Notes: generated from the letters alone by a model not told the origin. Positions 25,980 to 34,674 are shown, counted from the first letter of the stretch. The stretch: DNA of 64,000 bases from 14-2 sp963628035 (GCA_963628035.1 CAVGED010000103.1:1-64000); one strand, 5' to 3'. A program made the numbers and translations.

Positions 25980-27614
25980 GTGAAGCGGGGAAGCATAACG
26001 GTATTTCTGGCGTTGACGTTGGTGCTTGTGCTGTCTTTTATCTTCTCTCTGCTGGAGGGTGCGCGGGTCTATTGTCTGAAAAGCAGGGCTGAACTCGTGT
26101 CCGAGATATGTATGCAGTCCATGTTCGGGAATTATCATGCAGGGATGTGGGAGGATTATCATCTCCTGTTTCTGGATGGAAGCTGGCAGGAGGGAGGGTT
26201 TTCCGTGGAGAAGTTCGCAGCGAGAGCCGTGGAAACAGCGGAGGAGAATCTTGCTGCCGTTTCTGGGAGTATCTGGCACAGGGGTAGTAATCTCGTATCC
26301 ATGGAGCTGAGGGATATGATGGTGAACAGCTTTCAACTGGCAACGGATCAGGAAGGAAAGGTGTTCTTAAGTCAGGTGGCGCATCAGATGCAGATGGAGG
26401 CAGTTGCGGATGTGCTGGATGAGCTTCTGAATCTAAGGGATCATAGCGGAGAAGCAGAAAATCAGGTCGAGCAGAAGGACCAGGGATGGGATCAGGCCTG
26501 GGAAGCCATGGGGGAAGCAGAAGAGATTGGGAAGGCAGGCGGCGGATCAGGAGAAGGGGCCGGAGAGCCGGGGGAAGGAGAAGGAGCCGGAGAGTCAGGA
26601 GAAGGAGCCGTGGAATCAGGAGAAGGAACCGGCGGATCGGGAGAAGGAACCGGGGGAGCAGGAGAAGGAACCGGGGAATCAGGAGAAGGAGCCGGAGAGT
26701 CAGGAGAAGGAGCCGTGGAACCGGAAGCGGAGCAGATGGAGAATCCCATGGAATATGTCCGGGAATTGAAGTCATCCTCCGTCCTCGCTCTGGTGGTAAA
26801 GGATCCCACCAGCCTCTCCAGGAAGGCGCTAAAGGATCCCGTATTCAATGGAGGCAGGCAGCTTATGGAGGGAAACTGGAGCCCGGAGGCGGACACGGGG
26901 ATGATGGACAGGCTTTGGCTGCATTACTATATCCAGAATTATTTTTCCGATTATACAGCAGAACGTGAGAAGGGGGCGAAGGAGAAGGTTCTGGATTATG
27001 AGATGGAATATCTGCTGGCCGGAAAGGAGAGCGACACTGAGAACCTGGAAACGGTGGCCTGCGAGCTTCTGGGAATCCGGGAAGCCATGAACTTTGTCAC
27101 GATCCTTAGGGATGCCGAAAAGAAAAGTCTTGCGCTTGGAATTGCCACAGCGGCGGTGGGATTCACCGGCATTGCACCGCTGGTCAAGGCGGTACAGATC
27201 GGAATCCTTCTGGCCTGGGCCTATGTGGAAAGCGTTCTTGATGTCCGTGCTCTGCTGAGTGGAAAGAAGGTTCCTTTCCTAAAACGGACAGATCAGTGGA
27301 GCAGCGATCTTAGAAACTGCCGGGGAACCATTGAAAGCAGTTCCGAGTCTGAGGATAAGGGGCAGGGGCTGACCTATACACAATATCTGCAGATGTTACT
27401 GTTTCTTTTGTCGGGAAAAACCATCAGTTACCGATGCATGGATCTGATCGAGCGAAATGAGGGCGTATCCATGGATCACATGCTGCAGGCGGTGGAAGGA
27501 ACCTTTGCCTATGAGGCACGGCCACTGTTCTGGAACTGGAATTTTGTAGCGGTTGGGGGATGGAAGGCCTTCTCCATGAAGGAGACGGTACGAATGACAT
27601 ATGGGGGAAAATAG
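25980..27614 (+). CDS. DUF5702 protein of the tad locus
   Basis: This 544-residue protein begins with a pilin-like membrane anchor (GSITVFLALTLVLVLSFIF) and EGARVYCLKSRAELV, the usual start of DUF5702 proteins in Firmicute tad loci. It is probably a surface pseudopilin-like component. Residues about 190-250 are an almost pure Gly/Glu/Ser repeat (GEGAGES, GEGTGGS units of seven residues). The C-terminal half has two hydrophobic stretches (GIATAAVGFTGIAPLVKAV). GTG 25980 abuts the flp stop and is preceded by GCGGGG. Confidence 0.8.
   Translation: MKRGSITVFLALTLVLVLSFIFSLLEGARVYCLKSRAELVSEICMQSMFGNYHAGMWEDYHLLFLDGSWQEGGFSVEKFAARAVETAEENLAAVSGSIWHRGSNLVSMELRDMMVNSFQLATDQEGKVFLSQVAHQMQMEAVADVLDELLNLRDHSGEAENQVEQKDQGWDQAWEAMGEAEEIGKAGGGSGEGAGEPGEGEGAGESGEGAVESGEGTGGSGEGTGGAGEGTGESGEGAGESGEGAVEPEAEQMENPMEYVRELKSSSVLALVVKDPTSLSRKALKDPVFNGGRQLMEGNWSPEADTGMMDRLWLHYYIQNYFSDYTAEREKGAKEKVLDYEMEYLLAGKESDTENLETVACELLGIREAMNFVTILRDAEKKSLALGIATAAVGFTGIAPLVKAVQIGILLAWAYVESVLDVRALLSGKKVPFLKRTDQWSSDLRNCRGTIESSSESEDKGQGLTYTQYLQMLLFLLSGKTISYRCMDLIERNEGVSMDHMLQAVEGTFAYEARPLFWNWNFVAVGGWKAFSMKETVRMTYGGK
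26545..26727 (+). repeat. 21-bp Gly/Glu minisatellite within the DUF5702 gene
   Basis: Several near-identical 21-bp units of the form GGAGAAGGAGCCGGAGAGTCA run in frame and encode G-E-G-A/T-x-E/G-S. The copies differ at few positions, which suggests recent slippage. Boundaries are approximate. Confidence 0.75.
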
Positions 27615-27646
27615 CGGCGTACAGGCAGAAAGGAGGGGACTTTGCG

Positions 27647-28528
27647 GTGCCTCTTGAAAAAAACAAGAAAACTACTCTACACCACAAAGAGGAAGATTGG
27701 AATGAAAATACGATATCTCCAAGGCAAGGGGTGCCGCAAAGTCTCCTCTCTTTTGAGAATGCCGTGACAGACAATGCTGTGACAGAGAATGCCGTGATGA
27801 AAAGAGGCGCTTCCGGCAGCCTGACCGTGGAGGCGGCGCTGGTGTTCCCGTTATTCCTGTTTGCACTGACGGCGGTTCTGTTCTTCTTCCGGGTGCTGCA
27901 GGTGTCTAAGATGACGGAAGGCGCGCTGGCGGCTGCCGGGAGCTTTGTGTCACTGGAGGCGGAGACGGAGGATGAGCCTCTGCTGCTGGCGGTCGGATAT
28001 TTTCAGAAGGAGCTTCTGAAGAAGGACTTTCCAGATGATGTCCTGCTGGGCGGGCGCCTGGGGATCAGCTGGAGCGAATCGGAGCTGTCCGGGGAATATG
28101 TGGATCTGCGGATCTATTATCAATGTAAGCTGCCGTTTCGCATGTTTGGCCTGGGAAATATTCCGGTAAGCCAGCGGGTTTATATGAAGAAGTGGACAGG
28201 GTATCCGGGGGATGGCGATGATGAAGAGACGGAGCGATTTGTTTACATAACGCCGACCGGAGAAGTCTATCATGTGACCAGGGAATGCTCGTATCTGAAG
28301 CTTTCCACGAAGATGATGGCATGTGAGGAAGCGAAGAGCGCCGGATATACAGCCTGCATGATATGCGGTCAGATGCCCGGAACATATACGTACTATTATG
28401 TGACAGAGGATGGTATGCGGTATCATACCACCATAGATTGCCGCAGCTTGAAGCGAACGATCTATACGATACCATTTTCAGAGGTGGGAGACCGACGTGC
28501 ATGCAGCAGATGCGGAGGTGGAGAATGA
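27647..28528 (+). CDS. TadE-like protein with two zinc-ribbon-like Cys/His motifs
   Basis: This 293-residue protein has an unusual N-terminal tail of about 50 residues, then the TadE pseudopilin signature GSLTVEAALVFPLFLFALTAVLFFF (split after 14). About 120 residues of TadE domain follow. The last 95 residues hold two copies of a pattern: VYHVTRECSYL...ACMICG and RYHTTIDCRSL...ACSRCG, each YH-x3/4-C-x2-L followed by C-x2-C. This looks metal-binding. GTG 27647 is taken as start because AGGAGGGG stands 9 bases upstream; an ATG at 27797 lies right at the pilin motif and is the alternative. It overlaps the next gene by 4 bases. Confidence 0.75.
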   Translation: MPLEKNKKTTLHHKEEDWNENTISPRQGVPQSLLSFENAVTDNAVTENAVMKRGASGSLTVEAALVFPLFLFALTAVLFFFRVLQVSKMTEGALAAAGSFVSLEAETEDEPLLLAVGYFQKELLKKDFPDDVLLGGRLGISWSESELSGEYVDLRIYYQCKLPFRMFGLGNIPVSQRVYMKKWTGYPGDGDDEETERFVYITPTGEVYHVTRECSYLKLSTKMMACEEAKSAGYTACMICGQMPGTYTYYYVTEDGMRYHTTIDCRSLKRTIYTIPFSEVGDRRACSRCGGGE

Positions 28529-28944
28529 CCCCGATCATTTTATTGGGAATGTTGGGCTTATATGCGGTGGAGGATATTTGGAAGAAAAGAATATCCGTCC
28601 GTTATCTGTGGATTTTTGGCGCGGCTGGAATCGTGATCAATCTGTTTCAGAAGTCGATATCTGTGCCTGATATGCTGCTGGGGGTGGCTGTCGGGGCGGC
28701 ACTTGTTGTGGTGAGCCTGCTGACGCGGGAAAGCATTGGTCTTGGGGATGGATTTCTTCTGATGACAGCAGGAGTTTTCCTGGGAGGGAGCAGCGTGCTG
28801 GAGCTTCTATTTATAAGCCTTCTGTATGCAGCACTTGTTTCCCTGGGAATGCTGGCTTTTCGAAGATGGAAGCGAAAACGGGAAATACCCTTTGTGCCGT
28901 TTCTGTTTCTGGGATATCTTACCATGATGGCTGCGGGGGTATGA
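28525..28944 (+). CDS. Second A24-type prepilin peptidase
   Basis: This 139-residue membrane protein has the two A24 aspartate motifs: EDIWKKRISVRYL near the N-terminus and GLGDGFLL in the middle, with about five membrane segments. It is shorter than TadV and only distantly similar in sequence. ATG 28525 overlaps the TadE-like stop. It probably processes a subset of pilins or pseudopilins of this operon. Confidence 0.8.
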   Translation: MTPIILLGMLGLYAVEDIWKKRISVRYLWIFGAAGIVINLFQKSISVPDMLLGVAVGAALVVVSLLTRESIGLGDGFLLMTAGVFLGGSSVLELLFISLLYAALVSLGMLAFRRWKRKREIPFVPFLFLGYLTMMAAGV

Positions 28945-28959
28945 CGGAGGAGGGATTAG

Positions 28960-29151
28960 ATGAAAGGAAGCATGACGGTGGAGGCTGTCTTCGTGATGAG
29001 CATTATTCTGATGATCATATTCTGGATCATGAAGTCGGCGATAGGCCTCTACCAGCAGACGGTGGAAATAACGATGATCGATTGGGTCAATATTGAAAAT
29101 GCGGCAGATATTTTCAGAGGAATCTTTTTTGCCAGAGAATTATTGCCATAG
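28960..29151 (+). CDS. Small TadE/pilin-like protein
   Basis: This 63-residue protein begins MKGSMTVEAVFVMSIILMII, a pseudopilin signature with Glu after the presumed cleavage glycine and a single hydrophobic helix. The C-terminal 35 residues form a short extracytoplasmic tail. GGAGG precedes the ATG. It is likely processed by one of the two operon peptidases and acts as a minor pilin. Confidence 0.75.
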   Translation: MKGSMTVEAVFVMSIILMIIFWIMKSAIGLYQQTVEITMIDWVNIENAADIFRGIFFARELLP

Positions 29152-29163
29152 GAGGAGAAATTA

Positions 29164-30426
29164 GTGGAAGTCAGCTATAGGAGAAGGTTTCAACAGAGCT
29201 ATATGATCATGGAAGGCGACCGGGAATCGGAGGATCCGTACGAACTAACAATGTTGGCATACAACAGGATTCCGGGCCTCTTGGGGATGGAGACGGAGAT
29301 CTCGGACGGGCAGGTCCGCTTCTGGTATGACATTACCGGGAAGCAGAATCTCGCGGATTATCTGGGACGCAGGGAGGCGGACGGGCAGCTTCTTACGTTG
29401 CTGTTCCAGGGATTGGACACGGTCTGCCGACAACTGCAGGAGTATATGCTGGAGGAGTCGCAGCTTATACTCGACCCGGAATATCTGTATCTGGATCTCT
29501 CCGGGAAAACGGTGGGGATTGCCTATTTGCCGGGCTATCATAAGGATATCCGGGATTCCTTTCAGGAATTGATGGAGCTGCTGCTGCGCAGGCTGGAACA
29601 CAGCGATAAGCAGGGGGCAGCAATGGCGTATGGGATGTATCAGCTCTCTCTTCAGCGGGAGATGTCGTTTTCTGATATGATACGGCAGGCAGCGAGGCAG
29701 GAGACAGGGGAAGGAACGGGCGAAGAGGGTGAGGATTCCCAGGATCGGAGCTATGCTGGGGCAGTCGGAGATTTTTCGATGCAGCGCGCAGATGTGATGG
29801 GGGAATCGCAAGGACGTTATGCAGAGCGTGCTGAAACAGCGCAAAAGTATTCAGAAGGAGCGGTCGGCAACGCAGGGGAGAATTTTATGAAGAAATCAGA
29901 AAAAAGTAAAAGGCAGTTCCGCCCGGTCATGGTGCATTCGCCGGCACCGGGAAGGGAAGATGCCGGTCATTTTGCAAAAATAAAAGCGTATCTGGAAGGA
30001 AAAGGCCTAAAATCAGGCAGGAAGGAAGACTGGAAGAGCAGTTGGAAGGACGCGGAGGAAGAACTGCCTTATGTGACGGCAGAAGAGGAATCTGTTACAT
30101 ATCCGACAGAGATATTGTGTGGCGGAGGCGAAGCCCAGGGAATCCTGAAGTATCAGGGGAGCGGTGCTCAGCAGGACATCACGATAGAGAAAGACAGCTT
30201 CATTCTTGGAAAAGAGGCCGGGGAAGTGGATGGCTGTATCACAGGGAAGAGTGTCAGCCGGATACATGCACGCATATCCAGAGAGGATGGCAGTTATTAT
30301 CTGGAGGATATGAATTCCACCAATGGGACGTATCTCAATGGGGAGCAACTGGAATATCGGCAGAAGGAAAAGCTAGCCGCCAGAGACCGGGTCATGTTTG
30401 GGATGGAGGAATTTGTTTTTATATGA
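29164..30426 (+). CDS. DUF6382 and FHA-domain protein
   Basis: This 420-residue cytoplasmic protein closes the tad operon. Residues about 1-180 match the DUF6382 type (a helical domain with YDITGKQNLADYLGRR). A charged linker follows, and the C-terminal 90 residues form an FHA domain with GKSVSRIHARI and NSTNGTYLNG, which bind phosphothreonine peptides. Such proteins sit at the end of many Firmicute tad loci and suggest control of the pilus machine by a Ser/Thr kinase. No kinase gene is in this window. GTG 29164 follows GGAGGAG. Confidence 0.85.
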   Translation: MEVSYRRRFQQSYMIMEGDRESEDPYELTMLAYNRIPGLLGMETEISDGQVRFWYDITGKQNLADYLGRREADGQLLTLLFQGLDTVCRQLQEYMLEESQLILDPEYLYLDLSGKTVGIAYLPGYHKDIRDSFQELMELLLRRLEHSDKQGAAMAYGMYQLSLQREMSFSDMIRQAARQETGEGTGEEGEDSQDRSYAGAVGDFSMQRADVMGESQGRYAERAETAQKYSEGAVGNAGENFMKKSEKSKRQFRPVMVHSPAPGREDAGHFAKIKAYLEGKGLKSGRKEDWKSSWKDAEEELPYVTAEEESVTYPTEILCGGGEAQGILKYQGSGAQQDITIEKDSFILGKEAGEVDGCITGKSVSRIHARISREDGSYYLEDMNSTNGTYLNGEQLEYRQKEKLAARDRVMFGMEEFVFI

Positions 30427-30487
30427 CGGTTTGGCGGGGGCAAGGTCTGTAGGAAGCGTAAAAAATGATATGGACTTGTTTTAAGTT

Positions 30488-30512
30488 ATGGTATATATTA
30501 TGTGTATACCAT
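30488..30512. promoter_or_regulatory. Dyad operator upstream of the AbrB/MazE remnant
   Basis: ATGGTATA (30488-30495) and TATACCAT (30505-30512) form a perfect 8-bp inverted repeat with a 9-base spacer, 24 bases before the ATG. It overlaps a TGGTATATAT -10-like region, as expected for an autorepressed antitoxin promoter. Confidence 0.5.
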
Positions 30513-30536
30513 GATCTCTTGAAGGGAGGAAATCCT

Positions 30537-30647
30537 ATGTTGGCACAAGTGAAAGCATGGGGAAACAGCCAGGGAATCCGGCTGTCGAAGGACATTCTTG
30601 ATGCCACAGGTACCCTTGCAAGCTTGGTAGTATATGAACAAGGTTAG
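30537..30647 (+). pseudogene. Truncated AbrB/MazE-type antitoxin
   Basis: Only 36 codons remain. MLAQVKAWGNSQGIRLSKDIL is the N-terminal half of a SpoVT/AbrB DNA-binding swapped-hairpin domain of the MazE type. After DATG the sequence diverges and stops. Full-length relatives are about 80 residues. A strong GGAGG SD and a dyad operator remain. No toxin gene follows; the next gene is an acetyltransferase. A short regulator still able to dimerise is conceivable, but a decayed antitoxin is more likely. Confidence 0.65.
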
Positions 30648-30669
30648 ATTTAAACGTTAGGAGAACACA

Positions 30670-31137
30670 ATGATAGAAGGAAAATATTTATCCGGGAAGG
30701 ATGATCTAAGTCAGATATATGAACTGCGCCGGGAGGTACTTCAGCAAGAACTTGGAATGCCAGCCGAGCTTGATCTGGATGGTCAGGATGAATGGGCCGT
30801 TCACGCCATGGCCTGCCAGGGGCAGATGACAACGGCAGTGGGAAGAATCCTTTTTGACGGGGAACACTATAGCATCAGCCATGTGGCGGTGCGAAAGGAG
30901 TTCCGGCGGCAGGGGTACGGCGACTTTGTGGTGCGTCTTCTGATCAACCGTGCCCTGCTGGCGGGGGCACAAGAGTTGTATGCAGATGCGCTGTCGGGAG
31001 ATGGACAGGCTTTGCTGGAGAAGATTGGCTTCGTTCCCTGCGGGGAGCCCCAAGAAAGCGGTGGCCTGAGCTTCATGCCCATGTGCCTGAAAAAGGAGAG
31101 TTTACATAAATGTTGTAATCATGACACAAAGATATAA
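30670..31137 (+). CDS. GNAT-family N-acetyltransferase
   Basis: This 155-residue GNAT protein transfers acetyl from acetyl-CoA to an amine. The acetyl-CoA loop is seen in SHVAVRKEFRRQGYGDFVVRLL, with Q/R-x-x-G-x-G/A in RRQGYG. The C-terminal LLEKIGFVPCGEP is the usual beta-6/7 region. The substrate is unknown. AGGAG precedes ATG 30670. It stands between the antitoxin remnant and the MBOAT gene. Confidence 0.85.
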   Translation: MIEGKYLSGKDDLSQIYELRREVLQQELGMPAELDLDGQDEWAVHAMACQGQMTTAVGRILFDGEHYSISHVAVRKEFRRQGYGDFVVRLLINRALLAGAQELYADALSGDGQALLEKIGFVPCGEPQESGGLSFMPMCLKKESLHKCCNHDTKI

Positions 31138-31157
31138 GATATCGTTAATTCCTTTGT

Positions 31158-31215
31158 AACAACCTTTCCGCTTTCTTTTGCGTCTAATATGCAGAAGTTC
31201 AGTGGAAAGGTTGTT
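31158..31215 (+). promoter_or_regulatory. Long-loop inverted repeat covering the SD of the MBOAT gene
   Basis: AACAACCTTTCC (31158-31169) is perfectly complementary to GGAAAGGTTGTT (31204-31215), separated by 34 bases. The right arm is the only SD-like tract before the MBOAT start and is followed by TTT. It could terminate the acetyltransferase transcript or hide the ribosome site. Confidence 0.5.
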
Positions 31216-31222
31216 TTTGGCG

Positions 31223-32572
31223 ATGTTGTTTTGCAGTGAAGAGTTTATATTTATTTTTTTACCTGTTTTTCTGGTAATTTACTATCTGGTACCGACGAAG
31301 GCCAGAAACCTGGTGCTGTTTCTTGGCAGCCTCTGGTTTTATTTTAGTGGGGAAAAGGTCTGGTTTTTCCTGTTGCTGCTTTCGCTGACACTGCATTATT
31401 TTCTGACACGGTGGATGCAGGGCAGGACGGACAAGATTCGACGCAGACTTCTTGCCGTCATGCTTGTCTATGATCTTGCCACGTTGTTTTTCTTTAAATA
31501 TGTTAATTTTCTGTTTCCCGGATGTAAGATCTCACTGCCGCTGGGAATCAGTTTTTATACATTTCAGATCGCCGCTTACGCCATTGATGTGTACCGGCGC
31601 CCGGAGGAGTACACGGACAGTTTTATCGATCTGGGTACCTATCTGAGCATGTTCCCGCAGTTGATCGCCGGGCCGATCGTTCTGTACGGCGATGTGAGGC
31701 GTCAGCTAAAAAAACGCCGGATTACCATGGAGCAACTTGAGACCGGACTGATGATATTTGTGCTTGGGCTGTCCTACAAAATGCTCATTGCCAATATCCT
31801 TGGAAATCTGTGGCATGAGATACAGGTGGTTGGGATTGAGAGCATCTCCATGCCGATGGCCTGGCTTGGGGCGCTGGCATATTCTTTACAGTTGTACTTT
31901 GATTTTAATGGTTATTCCCTGATGGCGCTGGGGCTGGGAACCATTCTTGGCTTCCAGTTGCCGAGGAATTTCCGACAACCTTATATGGCGGTCAGCGTCA
32001 CGGACTTCTGGAGGCGCTGGCACATCACTCTAAGCACCTGGTTTCGGGAATACCTGTACATTCCTCTGGGCGGAAACCGAAAGGGGACGGGCAGAACCGT
32101 TTTTAATCTGCTTGTGGTCTGGACATTCACCGGAATGTGGCATGGTGCCGGCTGGAACTTTCTGTTGTGGGGAATCTATTATTTTGTATTTCTGATTTTA
32201 GAGAAGTTTTTCCTGGGCAGGTTCTTGGAGAAGCATTCCGTGCTGGGCTGGATCTACACGATGCTGGTGGTGGTGACCGGATGGGTGATCTTCTCCGTGG
32301 AGAAGCTGGCGGATGTCGGAATCTATCTAAGCAAGATGTTTGTCTGGACACCGGGATGGAACAGCAATCCTTCGGTTACGATGCGTGCTGTTATGCGGTA
32401 TGGAATATTTTTTGTTGTTGCCATGGTGTGTTCCACCTGCCTGGTGGAGAATGTTTTCCGCAAATACCGGGAGAAGATCTGGCTGAAGGTAGTGCTTCTG
32501 ATATTGTTCTGGGTCTGCGTGTACCGTATCCATACGGCAGCAAGCAATCCGTTTTTATACTTCCGGTTTTGA
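31223..32572 (+). CDS. MBOAT-family O-acyltransferase (DltB/AlgI-like)
   Basis: This 449-residue polytopic enzyme has about ten membrane helices and moves acyl groups across the membrane onto extracellular polymers. The MBOAT catalytic region is visible: PRNFRQPYMAVSVTDFWRRWHITLSTWFREYLYIPLGG (read in two halves) and FTGMWHGAGWNFLLWG with the active-site histidine in MWHG. The N-terminus FIFIFLPVFLVIYYLV is typical of AlgI/DltB. The following SGNH protein is its usual partner. The start is uncertain: ATG 31223, or TTG 31217 or 31211 nearer the SD. Confidence 0.88.
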   Translation: MLFCSEEFIFIFLPVFLVIYYLVPTKARNLVLFLGSLWFYFSGEKVWFFLLLLSLTLHYFLTRWMQGRTDKIRRRLLAVMLVYDLATLFFFKYVNFLFPGCKISLPLGISFYTFQIAAYAIDVYRRPEEYTDSFIDLGTYLSMFPQLIAGPIVLYGDVRRQLKKRRITMEQLETGLMIFVLGLSYKMLIANILGNLWHEIQVVGIESISMPMAWLGALAYSLQLYFDFNGYSLMALGLGTILGFQLPRNFRQPYMAVSVTDFWRRWHITLSTWFREYLYIPLGGNRKGTGRTVFNLLVVWTFTGMWHGAGWNFLLWGIYYFVFLILEKFFLGRFLEKHSVLGWIYTMLVVVTGWVIFSVEKLADVGIYLSKMFVWTPGWNSNPSVTMRAVMRYGIFFVVAMVCSTCLVENVFRKYREKIWLKVVLLILFWVCVYRIHTAASNPFLYFRF

Positions 32573-32590
32573 CGGGATGGAGGAGTCGTA

Positions 32591-33466
32591 ATGAAGTGGT
32601 GGAAAAAATATGCTTTTTTGATGATGATCGTGGTTAGCGGGCTTGTGTATCGAGCCGGGACGCTTATTATCCGGGTAACCGCAGCCCCGCATAGAGAAAT
32701 GTTGGCTTCGGAGAAGAATTATATGCAGAGGAGCAAGGCAGGAAAGGCTGTTGCCTGTGCCGGAATTGCCAATGAAGCGCTGCGTGAGCTGCTGGGAAGG
32801 GCAGAGAATCCCGGACAAGGAGCCGGGAATGAGACTGGGGTGGAAGATGCGCAAATGGGCACCGCCTCAGATAATACGTCGCAGGGAAAGGGTCTCTTCC
32901 GCCGGGTGGAGATGGACTACCTTAGCGATGCGCTCTTTATCGGGGATTCCCGCACCTCCACGCTCTATGAATATGCGGGCTGGACTGAGGTGGATTTCTT
33001 TGTAAAGAATGGTCTTACCATCTGGGATGTGTGGGAACGTACCATGGACGGAAGGAAGCTTGCTGACGTACTTTCAGCAAAGCAATATGGAAAGATCTAT
33101 ATCATGCTGGGTATCAATGAGCTTGGAAACGAGACGGCAGAAGGATACCGGGAGCAATACGAGCGTGTGCTGGCGAAGCTTGAGGAGCTGCAGCCGAAAG
33201 CAATTATTTTCGTGCAGTCCATTATGCATGTGACGGCCGGGAAGGATGCAGAGGGTACGTACATCAACAATGGAGAGGTCAATGCCAGAAACCAGGAGCT
33301 TCAGAAGCTTGCGGACAATAAGAAGGTGTTTTATCTGGATGTCAATGAGGTTATGGATGAACCGGGAACCGGAAAGCTGAACAGCGAGTATTCCAATGAC
33401 GGGGTGCATCTGAAGGTGAAGCATATCGATGTCTGGCGGGAGTTTCTGCTGGATCATGGGGTGTAG
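32591..33466 (+). CDS. Membrane-anchored SGNH/GDSL-type hydrolase partner
   Basis: This 291-residue protein has an N-terminal anchor (about 7-25) and an extracytoplasmic SGNH domain. The nucleophile serine is in LFIGDSRTSTL, block III is IYIMLGINELGNE, and the Asp/His pair is in NDGVHLKVKH. It lies 18 bases after the MBOAT gene. MBOAT and SGNH proteins work together in O-acetylation or acylation of cell-surface glycans (as with AlgI/AlgX or PatA/PatB). The exact polymer is not shown. Confidence 0.82.
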   Translation: MKWWKKYAFLMMIVVSGLVYRAGTLIIRVTAAPHREMLASEKNYMQRSKAGKAVACAGIANEALRELLGRAENPGQGAGNETGVEDAQMGTASDNTSQGKGLFRRVEMDYLSDALFIGDSRTSTLYEYAGWTEVDFFVKNGLTIWDVWERTMDGRKLADVLSAKQYGKIYIMLGINELGNETAEGYREQYERVLAKLEELQPKAIIFVQSIMHVTAGKDAEGTYINNGEVNARNQELQKLADNKKVFYLDVNEVMDEPGTGKLNSEYSNDGVHLKVKHIDVWREFLLDHGV

Positions 33467-33482
33467 GATGGCGAGACGGCAA

Positions 33483-34448
33483 TTAATTCACACCGTCCGC
33501 CACGAGTCCTGAATGATACGATTGATTTCCCAGCGTCTGCAAAAGCATCTGAAGCTGCAGCCGTTCCGTCTCGGAGTTCTTATCTGCGGCGAACAACCGA
33601 TGGAGCTTTCGAAGAAGCTTCACATATTCCTCCTGTGTCTCATCCATCAGTTCGAAGAAGGATTCCGAAGAGCTCTGGTGCTGATCCCAGGGATTATGCC
33701 ACTCACGGTGCAGGAGATTCAGCGGATCCTTGTAAAAAAGCAGGGCATCGCTGGCCATCATGGGTGACAGAACCGGGTAGCCCAGGGTAAGTGCCTCGAT
33801 CTTGCGGGTGATAACCTTTTTCTTCCCATGGGGATCGTGAAGGAACCGTGTCCCTGCCTGTATAGAACGGATGGCCAGCCGCATATCAGCGTAGGTGACC
33901 TTGAACTCCGGGTAGGTCATGGAATATACATAATACAGGATGGTTGCGATGGTTCTAATCTCCATATTGGTTAACATAATTGTTTTGCTCTGATGAAAGG
34001 CAGAGGGCTGTTTGCCCTTGTAGCAGGCCAGAAGCTCTGCGTCAACGGCAACCTCCAGATTCATATGAGAGCCGTAGTAATCCGGCCTTTTCCCCTGAAA
34101 ATGAGAACGGTAATAAATATACGGATGACAGCGCCGATCCAGAAGATAATGCCCGATAAAGCCCATAATGTAGGCCTGTGCGATGGCCTCCTCTCGATTG
34201 TCAGGGAACAGCTTCCGGCTCTCTATAAGATAAGAAAGAAATTTCCCGGTATCCTGAATGTGCGCCACAGAGCCGATGTTGTTCTTATGCAGAACATAGG
34301 AAGGCAGGTAGTAGAAGAAAATATCCGGGCCCTGTTGACCCAGGCTGTAGGCAGCGTGATGGTCGAAAATTGTCTTTTTTAAGGCATCACTCTTTAAACT
34401 CTTATAAGTATTGACACCAAACAGGTAATGGGTGGTAAAGCCTGGCAT
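33483..34448 (-). CDS. Zinc-dependent phospholipase C-like protein
   Basis: This 321-residue minus-strand protein resembles the zinc-dependent phospholipase C family (PF00882-like). It starts PGFTTHYLFG and has histidine/aspartate-rich helices: FDHHAAYSLGQQGPDIFFYY, then IGHYLLDRRCHPYIYYRSH. These supply candidate metal ligands. There is no signal peptide, unlike secreted clostridial phospholipase C, so substrate and location are uncertain. ATG 34448 is preceded by AAAGGAG; a start at 34487 would lack an SD. It converges with the SGNH gene, ending 17 bases away. Confidence 0.78.
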   Translation of the reverse strand: MPGFTTHYLFGVNTYKSLKSDALKKTIFDHHAAYSLGQQGPDIFFYYLPSYVLHKNNIGSVAHIQDTGKFLSYLIESRKLFPDNREEAIAQAYIMGFIGHYLLDRRCHPYIYYRSHFQGKRPDYYGSHMNLEVAVDAELLACYKGKQPSAFHQSKTIMLTNMEIRTIATILYYVYSMTYPEFKVTYADMRLAIRSIQAGTRFLHDPHGKKKVITRKIEALTLGYPVLSPMMASDALLFYKDPLNLLHREWHNPWDQHQSSSESFFELMDETQEEYVKLLRKLHRLFAADKNSETERLQLQMLLQTLGNQSYHSGLVADGVN

Positions 34449-34537
34449 GATAAGGCTCCTTTCTGATTGCTGATTATAGTATATCACAGAATGTCCTTGT
34501 TTGATTCATAAATTGTTCCGCCCACGCATAAAAATTG

Positions 34538-34566
34538 TTGAATCGTGGCCTTTGGTATGCTACAAT
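34538..34566 (+). promoter_or_regulatory. Promoter of the carboxypeptidase gene
   Basis: TTGAAT (34538-34543) and TACAAT (34561-34566) are 17 bases apart and lie about 110 bases before the ATG at 34675. The leader between shows no strong structure. Confidence 0.55.
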
Positions 34567-34674
34567 CAAGGAACATGATAAAGGCAGGTTTTTACAGTAT
34601 ATGCCTGTAGAAAAAGAGAAATCCTAATACATAATTGTCGTTTTACGAATGTTTCGGAAAGATATGAGGACCTT

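Noticed and set aside
26038..26775. Minus-strand Pro/Leu/Arg-rich frame opposite the DUF5702 gene
   Set aside because: It is the complement of the Gly/Glu repeat; its composition is explained by the coding strand.
33467..33505. Shared terminator between the SGNH and phospholipase-like genes
   Set aside because: A GGCG-AGACGG/CCGTCCGCC pairing with a bulge exists, but there is no T tract on either strand, so it is too weak to annotate.
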